Shown here piece by piece: positions 13,940 through 22,628 of a stretch of DNA of 45,230 bases. Position 1 is the first letter of the stretch, and each line of letters begins with the position of its first letter. The notes below the pieces were generated by a model, which was not told the origin of the DNA, did no database searches, and worked only from the letters and a program-made list of their open reading frames with translations. Origin of the DNA: Polluticaenibacter yanchengensis (lineage in GTDB: Bacteria; Bacteroidota; Bacteroidia; Chitinophagales; Chitinophagaceae); NCBI GenBank assembly GCA_027854065.1, contig JAQGEF010000030.1, positions 1 through 45,230 on the forward strand, written 5' to 3'. Both the position numbers and the translations under genes were made by a program.

Positions 13940-15238
13940 TTAAGCCTCTTCGTTATCACCTTCTATTATGGTATGGTACACTAAAATTTTATCAATCCTG
14001 GCACCGTCCATATCTATAATTTCAAATGTGTAGCCGTTCCAGTCAAATGTTTCACCGGTTACAGGTATATGTTTCAACTGGTCTATGACAAATCCGCCTA
14101 AAGTATCATATTCAGCATCTTCGTCCATCCACTGGCCTTCTTTTTTCAGCGTTTTCAGGAAGTCATAAAATGGTAACTGGGCATCTACCAAATAGCTGCC
14201 ATCGTTGCGCTGGATGATTTCATATTCATCATCATCGATTTCCGGGATATCACCTACAATCGCTTCCAGAATGTCATTGAGCGTAATCATGCCTTGTATG
14301 GAACCGTATTCATCCACAATAAAAGCACTGTGAACCTTTGTTTGCTTGAATTTTTCCATTACCTGGTAGGCGGAGTTGTTCTCCGGTACAAATAATGCGG
14401 AACGCATAAACTTTTTAAGCGGTTCTGTTTTTTCAGCATTCAGGATATCTTTTAACTGAATAACGCCTTTCAGCTCGTCGATCTCATCATCGCAAATGGG
14501 ATAAATATTATGTGTACTGCTTTTGGCATTGTTATACACATCGGCAACTGTGCCATTATACTCCAGCCAGTCGATATCGTTCCTGTGTGTCATTAATGAC
14601 GTGATGCTTCTATCGCCCAGGTGAAATACACGTTCTATGATCTGTTGCTCTGTCTGGTCTATTTCACCACTTTCAGAACTTTCTTTTACCATCGCTTTAA
14701 TTTCCTCTTCGGTAATAACAGTGTTTACAACATCTTTTATTTTGAAGGTTTTAAAGAATAAACCGGTTACGGCATTCATGAACCACACCAAAGGGTAACA
14801 TATTTTAGAAAGCAAGGTCATAAATGGCGCACCTGCCAGAGCAACACGTTCGCTATAGTTAAGAGCGATTTTTTTAGGAATCAACTCTCCTAATATGATG
14901 CTTAAAAAAGTAACCAGTACAACAATAACCGATATGGATATTTTGGCAGCATAAACGCCTATCACCGGTATTTGTGCAAAAAATGGCTCGAGGTGTTTTC
15001 CGAATTTATCACCTGAATATAAACCGGTAACTAATGAAATAAGGGTAATGCCTATTTGAACAGTGGAGAGGAAAATGTCCGGATTTTCTATAAGCTTTAG
15101 CGCTGCTTTAGCTTTGCCATTGCCCTGGTTGGCTAGTTGTTCTAATCGAATCTTTCGGACCGATACCAAGGCCATTTCACTCATTGAAAACAGGCCGTTT
15201 AAAATAACTAACCCAATTAATATAAATATTTCCGACAT
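13940..15238 (-). CDS. CNNM/CorC-HlyC family transporter (DUF21 + CBS + CorC_HlyC)
   Basis: 432 residues. The N-terminal DUF21/CNNM membrane domain (about 1-190, with LNGLFSMSEMALVSVRKIRLEQL) has three to four helices. Two CBS domains follow (about 205-325, including IYPICDDEIDELKGVIQLKD and SAFIVDEYGSIQGMITLND), then a C-terminal CorC_HlyC domain (about 340-425). The family is linked to magnesium or cobalt efflux; older names call it hemolysin. It has its own promoter and terminator. Confidence 0.92.
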   Translation of the reverse strand: MSEIFILIGLVILNGLFSMSEMALVSVRKIRLEQLANQGNGKAKAALKLIENPDIFLSTVQIGITLISLVTGLYSGDKFGKHLEPFFAQIPVIGVYAAKISISVIVVLVTFLSIILGELIPKKIALNYSERVALAGAPFMTLLSKICYPLVWFMNAVTGLFFKTFKIKDVVNTVITEEEIKAMVKESSESGEIDQTEQQIIERVFHLGDRSITSLMTHRNDIDWLEYNGTVADVYNNAKSSTHNIYPICDDEIDELKGVIQLKDILNAEKTEPLKKFMRSALFVPENNSAYQVMEKFKQTKVHSAFIVDEYGSIQGMITLNDILEAIVGDIPEIDDDEYEIIQRNDGSYLVDAQLPFYDFLKTLKKEGQWMDEDAEYDTLGGFVIDQLKHIPVTGETFDWNGYTFEIIDMDGARIDKILVYHTIIEGDNEEA

Positions 15239-15262
15239 TAAAGCTTTAAAAAATGGTTAATG

Positions 15263-15270
15263 CAAAACTA
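15263..15270 (-). promoter_or_regulatory. -7 box of the CorC/HlyC-type gene
   Basis: TAGTTTTG on the minus strand matches TAnnTTTG, 24 bases before the ATG at 15238. Confidence 0.5.
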
Positions 15271-15311
15271 TGCAGATAAATGTAATAACCTTATAAAATT
15301 ATTGCAATCCA

Positions 15312-16088
15312 TTATAATAACAAAGTTTTAAATAATACAGAAGCGTTTTTGGTGGTTGTTTCCGCAACTTCCGCAATGGTGATATTAAAGGTTTCTGCCA
15401 GTTTTAAGGCTACCTGGCTGATATACGCGCTCTCGTTGCGCTTGCCCCTGTATGGTACCGGTGATAAATAAGGTGCATCAGTTTCTAATACAATATTGTT
15501 TAGAGAAAACCGGCTTAATACTTCGGGTAGTGCTGCTTTTTTATAGGTTACAACCCCGCCTATGCCCAGGTAAAAATCCATGTCCACAATGGCCGTAGCT
15601 TCTTCAACGGAGCCGCCAAAACAATGAAAGACGCCTTTTAACCCCTTTTCAGCAAATGGTCTGACGATATCGATGGTTAATGCAGTTGCGTTACGAGTAT
15701 GAATGGAAATAGGTAAATGACGTTCCAATGCCCATTCCATCTGGGTTTCAAAAGCTTCTATCTGCTGTTTTTCATAAGTGGTATCCCAGTATAAATCGAT
15801 GCCGATTTCTCCGACTGCTACAAATGGTCGCTTATCCAACCAGTTTTTTGCAATGGTTAATTCTTCTTTATAATTTTCGTTTACAGAACAAGGGTGAACA
15901 CCCATCATTGCGTAACAATTGCCGGTATACCTGTCCTGGAGTGCCAGCATCGCATCGTGGGTGGAACTATCGATAGCGGGCAAAAACATGTATTTAACAT
16001 TTTGCTCCATGGCGTGCTGCATCACTAGGTCTATATCATCCTTAAACTGCTCACTGTACAAATGTGTGTGCGTATCTGTCAAAATCAT
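15312..16088 (-). CDS. tatD: TatD family metal-dependent deoxyribonuclease
   Basis: From ATG 16088 (MILTDTHTHLYSEQF) the product has 258 residues, the normal TatD length. The TIM-barrel metal ligands are visible: DTHTHL near the N-terminus, AVGEIGIDLYW, LPISIHTRNA, GVFHCFGGS and LETDAPYLSP. The family acts as a 3'-5' exonuclease or deoxyribonuclease in DNA repair and fragmentation. An in-frame extension to 16154 lies upstream of the -7 box and is rejected. It sits downstream of the his operon but is separated from it by a strong terminator. Confidence 0.94.
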   Translation of the reverse strand: MILTDTHTHLYSEQFKDDIDLVMQHAMEQNVKYMFLPAIDSSTHDAMLALQDRYTGNCYAMMGVHPCSVNENYKEELTIAKNWLDKRPFVAVGEIGIDLYWDTTYEKQQIEAFETQMEWALERHLPISIHTRNATALTIDIVRPFAEKGLKGVFHCFGGSVEEATAIVDMDFYLGIGGVVTYKKAALPEVLSRFSLNNIVLETDAPYLSPVPYRGKRNESAYISQVALKLAETFNITIAEVAETTTKNASVLFKTLLL

Positions 16089-16092
16089 GCTG

Positions 16093-16100
16093 CAAAGGTA
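16093..16100 (-). promoter_or_regulatory. -7 box of tatD, four bases from the ATG
   Basis: TACCTTTG on the minus strand, then CAGC and the ATG at 16088. The geometry is the same as at uvrD and predicts a leaderless mRNA. It also decides the start codon. Confidence 0.5.
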
Positions 16101-16213
16101 CAATGCTTTTTCTTTGCATTCAGAGGTACCATTGGCCAGATTTCCAGGGTACACATGTTAAAAGCCACCTGATACACTTTGGTTAGCGCCGAGTTTTGGT
16201 ACAGTGGCAAGTT

Positions 16214-16263
16214 TTATAAACAATAAAGCCGTAGATATAAGGCTACGGCTTTATTGTTTATAA
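16214..16263 (-). terminator. Terminator of the histidine operon
   Basis: Arms 16214-16234 and 16243-16263 are perfect reverse complements over 21 bp around an eight-base loop (atataagg). The stem contains aaagccgtag and A/T-rich ends, so it can work on both strands. It follows the hisIE stop by 14 bases. Confidence 0.9.
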
Positions 16264-16277
16264 AATAAAAAGATTGG

Positions 16278-16877
16278 CTAATGCCTGGTTTCTAATACCC
16301 TGACAATGTCTTTTAGTGTAAAACCCTTTGCTTGTAATAAAACTAAATAATGAAATAATAAGTCAGCACTTTCATTTAAGAATAGTTCATCATTATTATC
16401 CATTGCTTCAATAACCGTTTCAACGGCTTCTTCTCCTACTTTTTGTGCTACTTTATTAATTCCTTTTTTAAAAAGGCTGGCCGTATAAGATTTATCGTCG
16501 GGGTTAGCTTTACGATCAGCGATGATTTGTTCAAGTGTATTGATAAATTCAGTAGGTTTAGGGGCATTTATTTCATTGAAACATGTATCTGCGCCGGTAT
16601 GGCAGGTCGGCCCGGCAGGACGGGCTTTTATCAATAAGGTATCATTATCACAGTCAATGGAAATATGTTCTACAAATAAGTAGTTTTTAGATGCTTCGCC
16701 TTTGGTCCATAGGCGCTGTTTGGTACGGCTGTAAAAGGTTACTTTTTTTTCTTCAAGGGTCTTTTTGTAAGCTTCTTCATTCATGTAGCCTAGCATCAGT
16801 ACGACATTAGTGGCGGCATCCTGGATAATAGCGGGTATTAAACCGTCATTATTTTTATTGAAGTCAATTGTACTCAT
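16278..16877 (-). CDS. hisIE: Bifunctional phosphoribosyl-AMP cyclohydrolase / phosphoribosyl-ATP pyrophosphatase
   Basis: 199 residues, the usual size of the fused enzyme catalysing steps 2 and 3 of histidine synthesis. The HisI domain (about 1-105) shows MLGYMNEEA, TFYSRTKQRLWTKGE and the metal-binding ARPAGPTCHTGADTCF. The HisE domain (about 112-199) shows FKKGINKVAQKVGEEAVE and NESADLLFHYLVLL. Last gene of the his operon; its ATG overlaps the TGA of a 50-codon ORF as ATGA. Confidence 0.97.
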   Translation of the reverse strand: MSTIDFNKNNDGLIPAIIQDAATNVVLMLGYMNEEAYKKTLEEKKVTFYSRTKQRLWTKGEASKNYLFVEHISIDCDNDTLLIKARPAGPTCHTGADTCFNEINAPKPTEFINTLEQIIADRKANPDDKSYTASLFKKGINKVAQKVGEEAVETVIEAMDNNDELFLNESADLLFHYLVLLQAKGFTLKDIVRVLETRH

Positions 16878-17026
16878 TTCTTTTTTTGATTTTGGAATAT
16901 TTTTATCAGCTCATCTAAATCCGCATTCCACTTTCGTTTTGCCCTGTCTTTTTTGTTCTGATTTATTTTAAATATCACTGATATTACAAAAAGGATTGCA
17001 ATAACAATGGTCCATAAAATATACAT
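16874..17026 (-). CDS. Small membrane protein, translationally coupled to hisIE
   Basis: A 50-codon ORF starting MYILWTIVIAILFVISVIFK and ending in a charged tail (KKDRAKRKWNADLDELIKIF), with one N-terminal helix of about 19 residues. Its stop TGA overlaps the hisIE start as ATGA and it begins 39 bases after hisF, so it fits the operon exactly. I know of no his-pathway role for such a protein. Support comes from the fit, the clear helix-plus-basic-tail layout and the coupling. Confidence 0.65.
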   Translation of the reverse strand: MYILWTIVIAILFVISVIFKINQNKKDRAKRKWNADLDELIKIFQNQKKK

Positions 17027-17065
17027 AATTGTGCGTTTTAGTACAGCCTAAAGTTAGCTATTATT

Positions 17066-17854
17066 TTAAAGTCTTATAGGAATTTCTTGTGCATGCAGGT
17101 ATTGCTTTAGTTCCGGTACAGGTATTTCGCCGAAGTGGAAAATACTGGCTGCTAACCCGGCATCTGCACCAGCCTGCTCAAATACTTCTTTAAAATGCTG
17201 TTTTGTTCCTGCTCCGCCTGATGCGATTACAGGGATTTTTACAGCGTCCACAACTGCTTTGGTTACCGCAATATCGAAGCCGGTTTTAGCGCCGTCAGTA
17301 TTCATACTGGTAAGTAAGATTTCCCCGGCACCCCTGCTATATATTTCCTTTGCCCATTCTACTGTATTAAAATCTGTAGGCTTTTTACCTCCGTGCGTAT
17401 GTACGACAAAGCCATCATCAGTCAGTTTGGAATCTATAGCAACTACTACAAACTGGCTGCCGAATTCTTTTGCCAGTTCGTCTACTAATTTAGGACGGCG
17501 TACTGCACTGGAATTGACAGACACTTTATCTGCACCGGCATCCAGTAAAACGGCGGCATCTTCCAAGGAGGAAATGCCCCCACCTACTGTAAATGGAATG
17601 TTGATATGCCTGGCAATATCCAATACAAGCGCTGCAAATGTTTTGCGGCCTTCGTTAGTAGCTGTAATGTCGAGGAATACTAATTCATCCGCGCCATCTT
17701 TCGCATACTGTACGGCTAATTCTATCGGATCGCCTGCGTCCCGTATGTTTACAAAGTTTACTCCCTTTACAGTCCGTCCATCCTTTATGTCCAGGCATGG
17801 TATAATGCGTTTTGTAAGTGTAGGTTTTGTATTAAATGTTAAGTCAACAGTCAT
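17066..17854 (-). CDS. hisF: Imidazole glycerol phosphate synthase, cyclase subunit
   Basis: 262 residues. HisF closes the imidazole ring using ammonia from HisH. The TIM barrel is intact: RIIPCLDIKDGRTVKGVNF with the first catalytic Asp, FTVGGGISSLEDAA, KVSVNSSAVRRP, VVAIDSK with the second, GEILLTSMNTDGAKTGFD and IPVIASGGAGT. About a dozen extra residues precede the usual TKRIIPC start (MTVDLTFNTKPTL). An internal start is not obvious, and the ATG lies one base after the hisA stop, so this start is kept. Confidence 0.97.
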   Translation of the reverse strand: MTVDLTFNTKPTLTKRIIPCLDIKDGRTVKGVNFVNIRDAGDPIELAVQYAKDGADELVFLDITATNEGRKTFAALVLDIARHINIPFTVGGGISSLEDAAVLLDAGADKVSVNSSAVRRPKLVDELAKEFGSQFVVVAIDSKLTDDGFVVHTHGGKKPTDFNTVEWAKEIYSRGAGEILLTSMNTDGAKTGFDIAVTKAVVDAVKIPVIASGGAGTKQHFKEVFEQAGADAGLAASIFHFGEIPVPELKQYLHAQEIPIRL

Positions 17855-17855
17855 G

Positions 17856-18578
17856 TTAGTTCATTTTTGAGATGGCATCTAAAGTTATATTGCCTTCATA
17901 AATTGCTTTGCCTACAATGGCGCTATGCATGCCAATGGCTTTAAGTGCTTTTAGATCTTCAATGCTGGTGACACCACCACTTGCTGTAAGTTGTAAATAG
18001 GGAAACTGGTGTAGTAGCTTTGTATATAATTCCACTGAAGGGCCAGCCATCATGCCGTCTTTAGCTATATCAGTACAAAAAAACTGTTGGACTCCCAGGT
18101 CTAAATTCTGCTGTATAAAATCAATAATACTGATATTCGTTTTTTCCAGCCAGCCGTTAATGGCGATGTATTCATCTTTTACATCCGCTCCTAAAAAAAC
18201 TTTCCCTGGTCCGTATTTTTGAATGATTTCGTGAAATAAGGTTGGATTTTTTACTGCCAGGCTTCCGATTGTGACTAAATGGGCACCGGAGTTAAAAATA
18301 ACATCCGCGTCTTGGAATGTTTTTACGCCGCCACCGAAATCTATTATAAGGGAGGTTTGAGTGGCAATCTGTTCCAATACCTGCCAGTTAATTACTTTCC
18401 CAGCTTTTGCGCCATCCAGGTCTACCAGATGTAATCGTTTGATGCCAGCCTGTTCAAATTCCCTGGCTACTTCCAAAGGGTGTTCGTTATATACTTTCTT
18501 CTGATTGTAATCCCCTTGTGACAAGCGAACACATTTGCCATCAATGATATCTATTGCCGGTATTATAAAATCTTGCAT
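17856..18578 (-). CDS. hisA: Phosphoribosylformimino-5-aminoimidazole carboxamide ribotide isomerase
   Basis: 240 residues, normal length. HisA opens the ribose ring of ProFAR to PRFAR, the substrate of HisF/HisH. Motifs: IPAIDIIDGKCVRLSQGDY with the catalytic Asp, LHLVDLDGAKAG, IDFGGGVKTFQDAD, FFCTDIAKDGMMAGPS and LTASGGVTSIEDL. The start codon overlaps the stop of the GNAT gene by one base and the stop is one base before hisF, so translation is tightly coupled. Confidence 0.97.
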   Translation of the reverse strand: MQDFIIPAIDIIDGKCVRLSQGDYNQKKVYNEHPLEVAREFEQAGIKRLHLVDLDGAKAGKVINWQVLEQIATQTSLIIDFGGGVKTFQDADVIFNSGAHLVTIGSLAVKNPTLFHEIIQKYGPGKVFLGADVKDEYIAINGWLEKTNISIIDFIQQNLDLGVQQFFCTDIAKDGMMAGPSVELYTKLLHQFPYLQLTASGGVTSIEDLKALKAIGMHSAIVGKAIYEGNITLDAISKMN

Positions 18579-19009
18579 TAAATATTATTTTCTTTTATTT
18601 CGTACCTCATTTTTACAAATTCAAAACCTTTCTCAAACCATTTTTCGCTAAAAGGTTCCATCCGGAATTTTTGGTACAATCTTATTGCATTCATCCGGGC
18701 ATTGCACCAGACAGACCTGCAGCCTTTTCTTTTAGCTGTTTCAAAAACATATTCCAGCAGATAACTCCCGATTCCCCTGCCTTGTACTTTTTGTAAAGTG
18801 GCAAATTTCCTGAACTGTAATTCTCCACCGTGTTCATACAGGGAAATGACGGATACAATTTCATTATCCATTTTTACGCCCAGGTGAACACTTGCCATAT
18901 CCGTGTCTACTTGTTGCATCTCCAGAGAGATGCCCGGGTACATTACCTGTTGCCGGATCTGTAAGATTGTTTGCAGGGGTACTTCCACTATTTCCAACTC
19001 TTCCATCAA
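18578..19009 (-). CDS. GNAT family N-acetyltransferase inside the his operon
   Basis: 143 residues. The acetyl-CoA binding segment is visible as KVQGRGIGSYLLEYVFE, with the following GCRSVWCNARMNAIRLYQKF typical of motif B in ElaA-like GNATs. Substrate unknown. It overlaps hisA by one base and follows hisH by 44, so it is co-transcribed with histidine genes. No histidine-pathway step needs an acetyltransferase. Its place may be historical, or it may acetylate an intermediate or an amino acid; the sequence does not decide. Confidence 0.85.
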   Translation of the reverse strand: MMEELEIVEVPLQTILQIRQQVMYPGISLEMQQVDTDMASVHLGVKMDNEIVSVISLYEHGGELQFRKFATLQKVQGRGIGSYLLEYVFETAKRKGCRSVWCNARMNAIRLYQKFRMEPFSEKWFEKGFEFVKMRYEIKENNI

Positions 19010-19053
19010 TTATAGTTTTATCACATGAAATTTGGGACTATCTGCTTAAAGTA

Positions 19054-19671
19054 TCACAGATCCAAAAAATTCTTTAAGATGATGGCCCCTGCTTCTGCGC
19101 TTTTTTCAGGATGAAACTGTACGCCGTAAAAATTATCCTTATGTAAAGCGCTTGCGTACTCAACGCCATAACTTGTTTGGGCAATACTGGTATCAGTGTT
19201 TAATTCCGCAAAAAAGCTATGTACAAAATAGCAATAACTATTCTCTGGAACATTTTTAAACAATGGTGATTTCAGATGGTCAATAGTGTTCCAACCCATA
19301 TGTGGTACTTTTAAATAACTATTGCCATACCGCCAGTCTTTATTGAATAATCTTACATTTAAATCAAAGATCCCTAGGCATTTGGTGTCATTTTCTTCGC
19401 TATATTTACACATGAGCTGCATGCCTAAGCAGATGCCAAGGAATGGTTGCTTTAAAGAGGTGATCAGGGTGTCCAACCCTCTTTCTTTCAGGTATGCCAT
19501 GGCTGAGCCTGCGGCGCCTACACCTGGAAATATTACTTTGTCCGCATTCCTGATGAGCTCATGATCATCTGTTATAACCGGGGTGATTCCTAAACGCTCA
19601 AGAGCAAATGATACCGACCGGATGTTTCCGGCATTGTATTTTATAATGACTACTTTCTCATTTTTGCTCAT
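19054..19671 (-). CDS. hisH: Imidazole glycerol phosphate synthase, glutaminase subunit
   Basis: 205 residues. A class I glutamine amidotransferase that feeds ammonia to HisF. The catalytic triad regions are clear: Cys in FLGICLGMQLM, His and Glu in GVQFHPEKSAEAG, and the oxyanion region KVIFPGVGAAGSAM. Its ATG overlaps the stop of the acyltransferase gene upstream (ATGA), so the two are coupled. Confidence 0.97.
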   Translation of the reverse strand: MSKNEKVVIIKYNAGNIRSVSFALERLGITPVITDDHELIRNADKVIFPGVGAAGSAMAYLKERGLDTLITSLKQPFLGICLGMQLMCKYSEENDTKCLGIFDLNVRLFNKDWRYGNSYLKVPHMGWNTIDHLKSPLFKNVPENSYCYFVHSFFAELNTDTSIAQTSYGVEYASALHKDNFYGVQFHPEKSAEAGAIILKNFLDL

Positions 19672-20237
19672 GCATTATTTTCATTTTGTGTTTCAGAATA
19701 TTCCTTTGGATAAATGGCTTTAGCGGGTACACCCACAAGGGTAGTGCCATCTACGTTGCAATCTTTAAGTACGCATGCTAAAGAACCCACTGAAATATTC
19801 CTGCCTAGTTTTACAGGGCCGAGTATAACAGCATTTGCCCCTAATCCACAATTATCTCCAATCTGGATGCCACCGTATTCTGTGCCGCCTCTTCCACCTA
19901 TTACATTTCCACCGGTAAGGGTGAGGTTACTGCCAATGATGGAACGGCCTGAAATAACGACGCCAACAGATGGGTGTAACACCAGCAAGCCGCCTTTTAC
20001 ATCTGCCTTGTAGTGAATATCCATATTTGAAAATGCCTGCACTGAATAAAGTAAAGGGGTGAATAGAATTCTTATAACTGCCCAGGCGCGCCCTAATAAC
20101 AAATAAAACCCGCGGTCTAATCTATAAGACAATAATCCCCAAAAGGAGCGGGTGAGCCATATATATAATATTCTTGACTTGTGTTTTCCGAGCATTCTCT
20201 TTAAATCCTGGCCAAAATACTGTAATTGCTGTATCAT
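19668..20237 (-). CDS. Left-handed beta-helix (hexapeptide) acetyltransferase, serine O-acetyltransferase-like
   Basis: 189 residues. An N-terminal helical part (about 1-75) with a hydrophobic stretch (AWAVIRILFTPLLYSVQAF) is followed by hexapeptide repeats (about 76-175: LLVLHPSVGVVI, SIIGSNLTLTGGNVIGG, IQIGDNCGLGANAVILGPVK, NISVGSLACVLKDC) and the closing VGVPAKAIYPKE. It resembles serine acetyltransferase CysE and polysaccharide O-acetyltransferases of the colanic acid type; which substrate it uses is open. It lies between hisB and hisH and overlaps hisH by four bases. Confidence 0.82.
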   Translation of the reverse strand: MIQQLQYFGQDLKRMLGKHKSRILYIWLTRSFWGLLSYRLDRGFYLLLGRAWAVIRILFTPLLYSVQAFSNMDIHYKADVKGGLLVLHPSVGVVISGRSIIGSNLTLTGGNVIGGRGGTEYGGIQIGDNCGLGANAVILGPVKLGRNISVGSLACVLKDCNVDGTTLVGVPAKAIYPKEYSETQNENNA

Positions 20238-20274
20238 AAAAATGGGTAATTTTTAAATGTTATATGAAATACAA

Positions 20275-21423
20275 TTATACAACACCTTTGGTAGTTGGCA
20301 ATACATTTTTCATCGGGTCGCGTTTAACTGCCATTTTGATGGCTTTGGCAAACGCTTTAAAAATAGCTTCTATTTTATGGTGCTCATTCTCTCCGGTAGC
20401 ACGGATAATTAAATTGCATTTTGCACCATCACTAAACGATTTAAAGAAGTGGAAAAACATTTCCGTTGGCATTTCACCGATTTTTTCGCGATTAAATCCG
20501 GCTTCCCAGACAATCCAGTTCCTGCCGCCAAAATCAATGCTTACCTGGGCTTCACAATCATCCATCGGCAGGCAAAAGCCATATCTTTCCAATCCTCTTT
20601 TATCCCCAAGACCTTTGGCAAATGCTTCTCCCAGTGCAATACCGGTGTCTTCAATTGTATGATGCTCATCAATGTGGAGGTCTCCTTTGGTAAATATATC
20701 GAGGTCGATATTTCCATGACGTGCGATCTGGTCCAGCATATGGTTGAAAAAACCTAGTCCTGTTTCAATATTTGCCTTGCCGGTACCATCCAGGTTCAGA
20801 TTAATATCAATTTTTGTTTCTTTGGTATAGCGTTCATGTTTAACGATACGTAATCCTAACTTCAGGAACTCATAAATGCGTTTCCACTCGGTGCTTTCCA
20901 AAGCAATCACGTTTTTTCTCAGGGTAGTAATATCCATATCGGAATCTCCGGCGCCAAGGTTTATATCCTCCACCATCCAGATAGCTTTTGCGCCAAGGTT
21001 GGCTGCCAGTTGTACATCTGTGATACGATCGCCGATTACAAAGGAGTTATTTAAATCATACCGTTCGGTATTTAAATATTCTGTCAATAAGCCGGTTGCA
21101 GGTTTCCGGGTTGGTGCATTGTCTTTGGCAAAAGTTTTGTCTATGCATACTTTACTGAAATGAATATTTTCGCTCTCCAAAGTCTGCATTACAAAATTCT
21201 GTACCGGCCAGAAAGTATCTTCCGGAAATGAATCTGTTCCTAAACCATCCTGGTTGGTTACCATTACGAGTTCGTAATCCAGCTCTTCCGCTATTTTACG
21301 GAGATAGAAAAAAACATCTTTATAAAATTTCAGTTTAGCAAAGCTGTCTAATTGGTAGGTCGGTGGTGCTTCTTCTATTAAGGTACCGTCCCTGTCTATA
21401 AATAAAACTCTTTTTGCAGCCAT
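20275..21423 (-). CDS. hisB: Bifunctional histidinol-phosphatase / imidazoleglycerol-phosphate dehydratase
   Basis: 382 residues, the two-domain form. The N-terminal HAD phosphatase (about 1-165) has the DxD motif in VLFIDRDGTLIEE and later FVIGDRITDVQLAANLG. The C-terminal dehydratase (about 190-382) has GLGFFNHMLDQIARHG, DEHHTIEDTGIALGEA and RATGENEHHKIEAIFKAFAK, with the His/Glu metal-binding sets. It catalyses steps 7 and 9 of the pathway. It follows hisC by 61 bases. Confidence 0.97.
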   Translation of the reverse strand: MAAKRVLFIDRDGTLIEEAPPTYQLDSFAKLKFYKDVFFYLRKIAEELDYELVMVTNQDGLGTDSFPEDTFWPVQNFVMQTLESENIHFSKVCIDKTFAKDNAPTRKPATGLLTEYLNTERYDLNNSFVIGDRITDVQLAANLGAKAIWMVEDINLGAGDSDMDITTLRKNVIALESTEWKRIYEFLKLGLRIVKHERYTKETKIDINLNLDGTGKANIETGLGFFNHMLDQIARHGNIDLDIFTKGDLHIDEHHTIEDTGIALGEAFAKGLGDKRGLERYGFCLPMDDCEAQVSIDFGGRNWIVWEAGFNREKIGEMPTEMFFHFFKSFSDGAKCNLIIRATGENEHHKIEAIFKAFAKAIKMAVKRDPMKNVLPTTKGVV

Positions 21424-21484
21424 GATTTTATATTTTCAATTTCTAAAGAAACAGTTGTTTCAGCAGGTTTTAAATTCGTTATTA

Positions 21485-22549
21485 TTATTCAGCAATTGTT
21501 TCTAAATACGCATCAATGCCATCGATTAATTTTGTATTCTCCAACTCTGTTCCGACCGTAATACGCAGGCAGTCTTCACATAGTTGAACATTGCTTCTAT
21601 CGCGTACTACTATGCCTTTTGTCAATAAGAAATTATATACTTTTCTTGCTTCTTTTATTTTTACCAGGATGAAATTAGCATCGCTCGGATACACTTCTTC
21701 TACAATAGGTACTCTTAAAAAAACTTCTGATAAAGCGTTACGCATGTCCACCAGCAATTTGATCATTTCATTGACATCTGCAATGTTTTCCAAGGCCTGT
21801 AATACCAGCTCCTGGGTGTGTATGCCAATGTTATAAGGTGGTTTTACTTTATTGATGATGTTGATAATTTCTTCAGATGCGAACATCATGCCTACGCGTA
21901 AACCAGCTAAGCCCCATGCTTTACTGAAAGTTTGCATGACTACCAGGTTGGGGTAGTCCTGTAAATCTTTGATAAATGACTGTTGACGGCTAAAGTTGAT
22001 ATAGGCTTCGTCTACTACTACCAGGCCATTGAAATTATTTAATATTGTGTAGATATCAGTCCTGTTGATGCTGTTGGCCGTGGGGTTGTTTGGCGAACAT
22101 ATCCAGATGATCTTTGTATTCTCATCTACCAGTTCTTCTATACGTGTAATGCTTAGCTGAAAATTATTAAGTAATGGTGCTTTCCGGATTTCTACATCGT
22201 TAATATTGGCACTTACTTCGTACATGCCGTATGTGGGTGGTAATATTACAACGTTATCTTTTGCGGGGGTACAGAAGCAACGGTACAGCAGATCGATGCA
22301 CTCATCGCTGCCATTTCCTAAAAACATTTGCTCTGGAGCAATGTTTTTAATGGTTGATAGTTTCTTTTTGACTTTCCATTGTAACGGGTCCGGATAACGG
22401 TTATACCATTTTACTAATGGTGAACCTAGGCTGTTTTCGTTCGCATCCAGGTAAACGGAAGCTTCTCCCTTGAACTCATCACGTGCGGATGAGTAAGGTT
22501 TTAAGTTCCTGATATTATTTCTTACGAGATTATTTATATTAAAAGACAT
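21485..22549 (-). CDS. hisC: Histidinol-phosphate aminotransferase
   Basis: 354 residues, fold type I PLP enzyme. Visible are YLDANENSLGSP, the NGSDECIDLLYR turn, WICSPNNPTANS, VVVDEAYINFS and the PLP-binding lysine in MQTFSKAWGLAGLRVGM. It converts imidazole-acetol phosphate to histidinol phosphate. It is separated from hisD by 208 bases that hold GC-rich repeat copy C. Confidence 0.97.
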   Translation of the reverse strand: MSFNINNLVRNNIRNLKPYSSARDEFKGEASVYLDANENSLGSPLVKWYNRYPDPLQWKVKKKLSTIKNIAPEQMFLGNGSDECIDLLYRCFCTPAKDNVVILPPTYGMYEVSANINDVEIRKAPLLNNFQLSITRIEELVDENTKIIWICSPNNPTANSINRTDIYTILNNFNGLVVVDEAYINFSRQQSFIKDLQDYPNLVVMQTFSKAWGLAGLRVGMMFASEEIINIINKVKPPYNIGIHTQELVLQALENIADVNEMIKLLVDMRNALSEVFLRVPIVEEVYPSDANFILVKIKEARKVYNFLLTKGIVVRDRSNVQLCEDCLRITVGTELENTKLIDGIDAYLETIAE

Positions 22550-22628
22550 GGTCTTGTTTTATATTGATTATTACAGGCACTTAATGAGGTTAAGTTCCTG
22601 TTTTGCCAAATAGGATTACATCTGCTCA

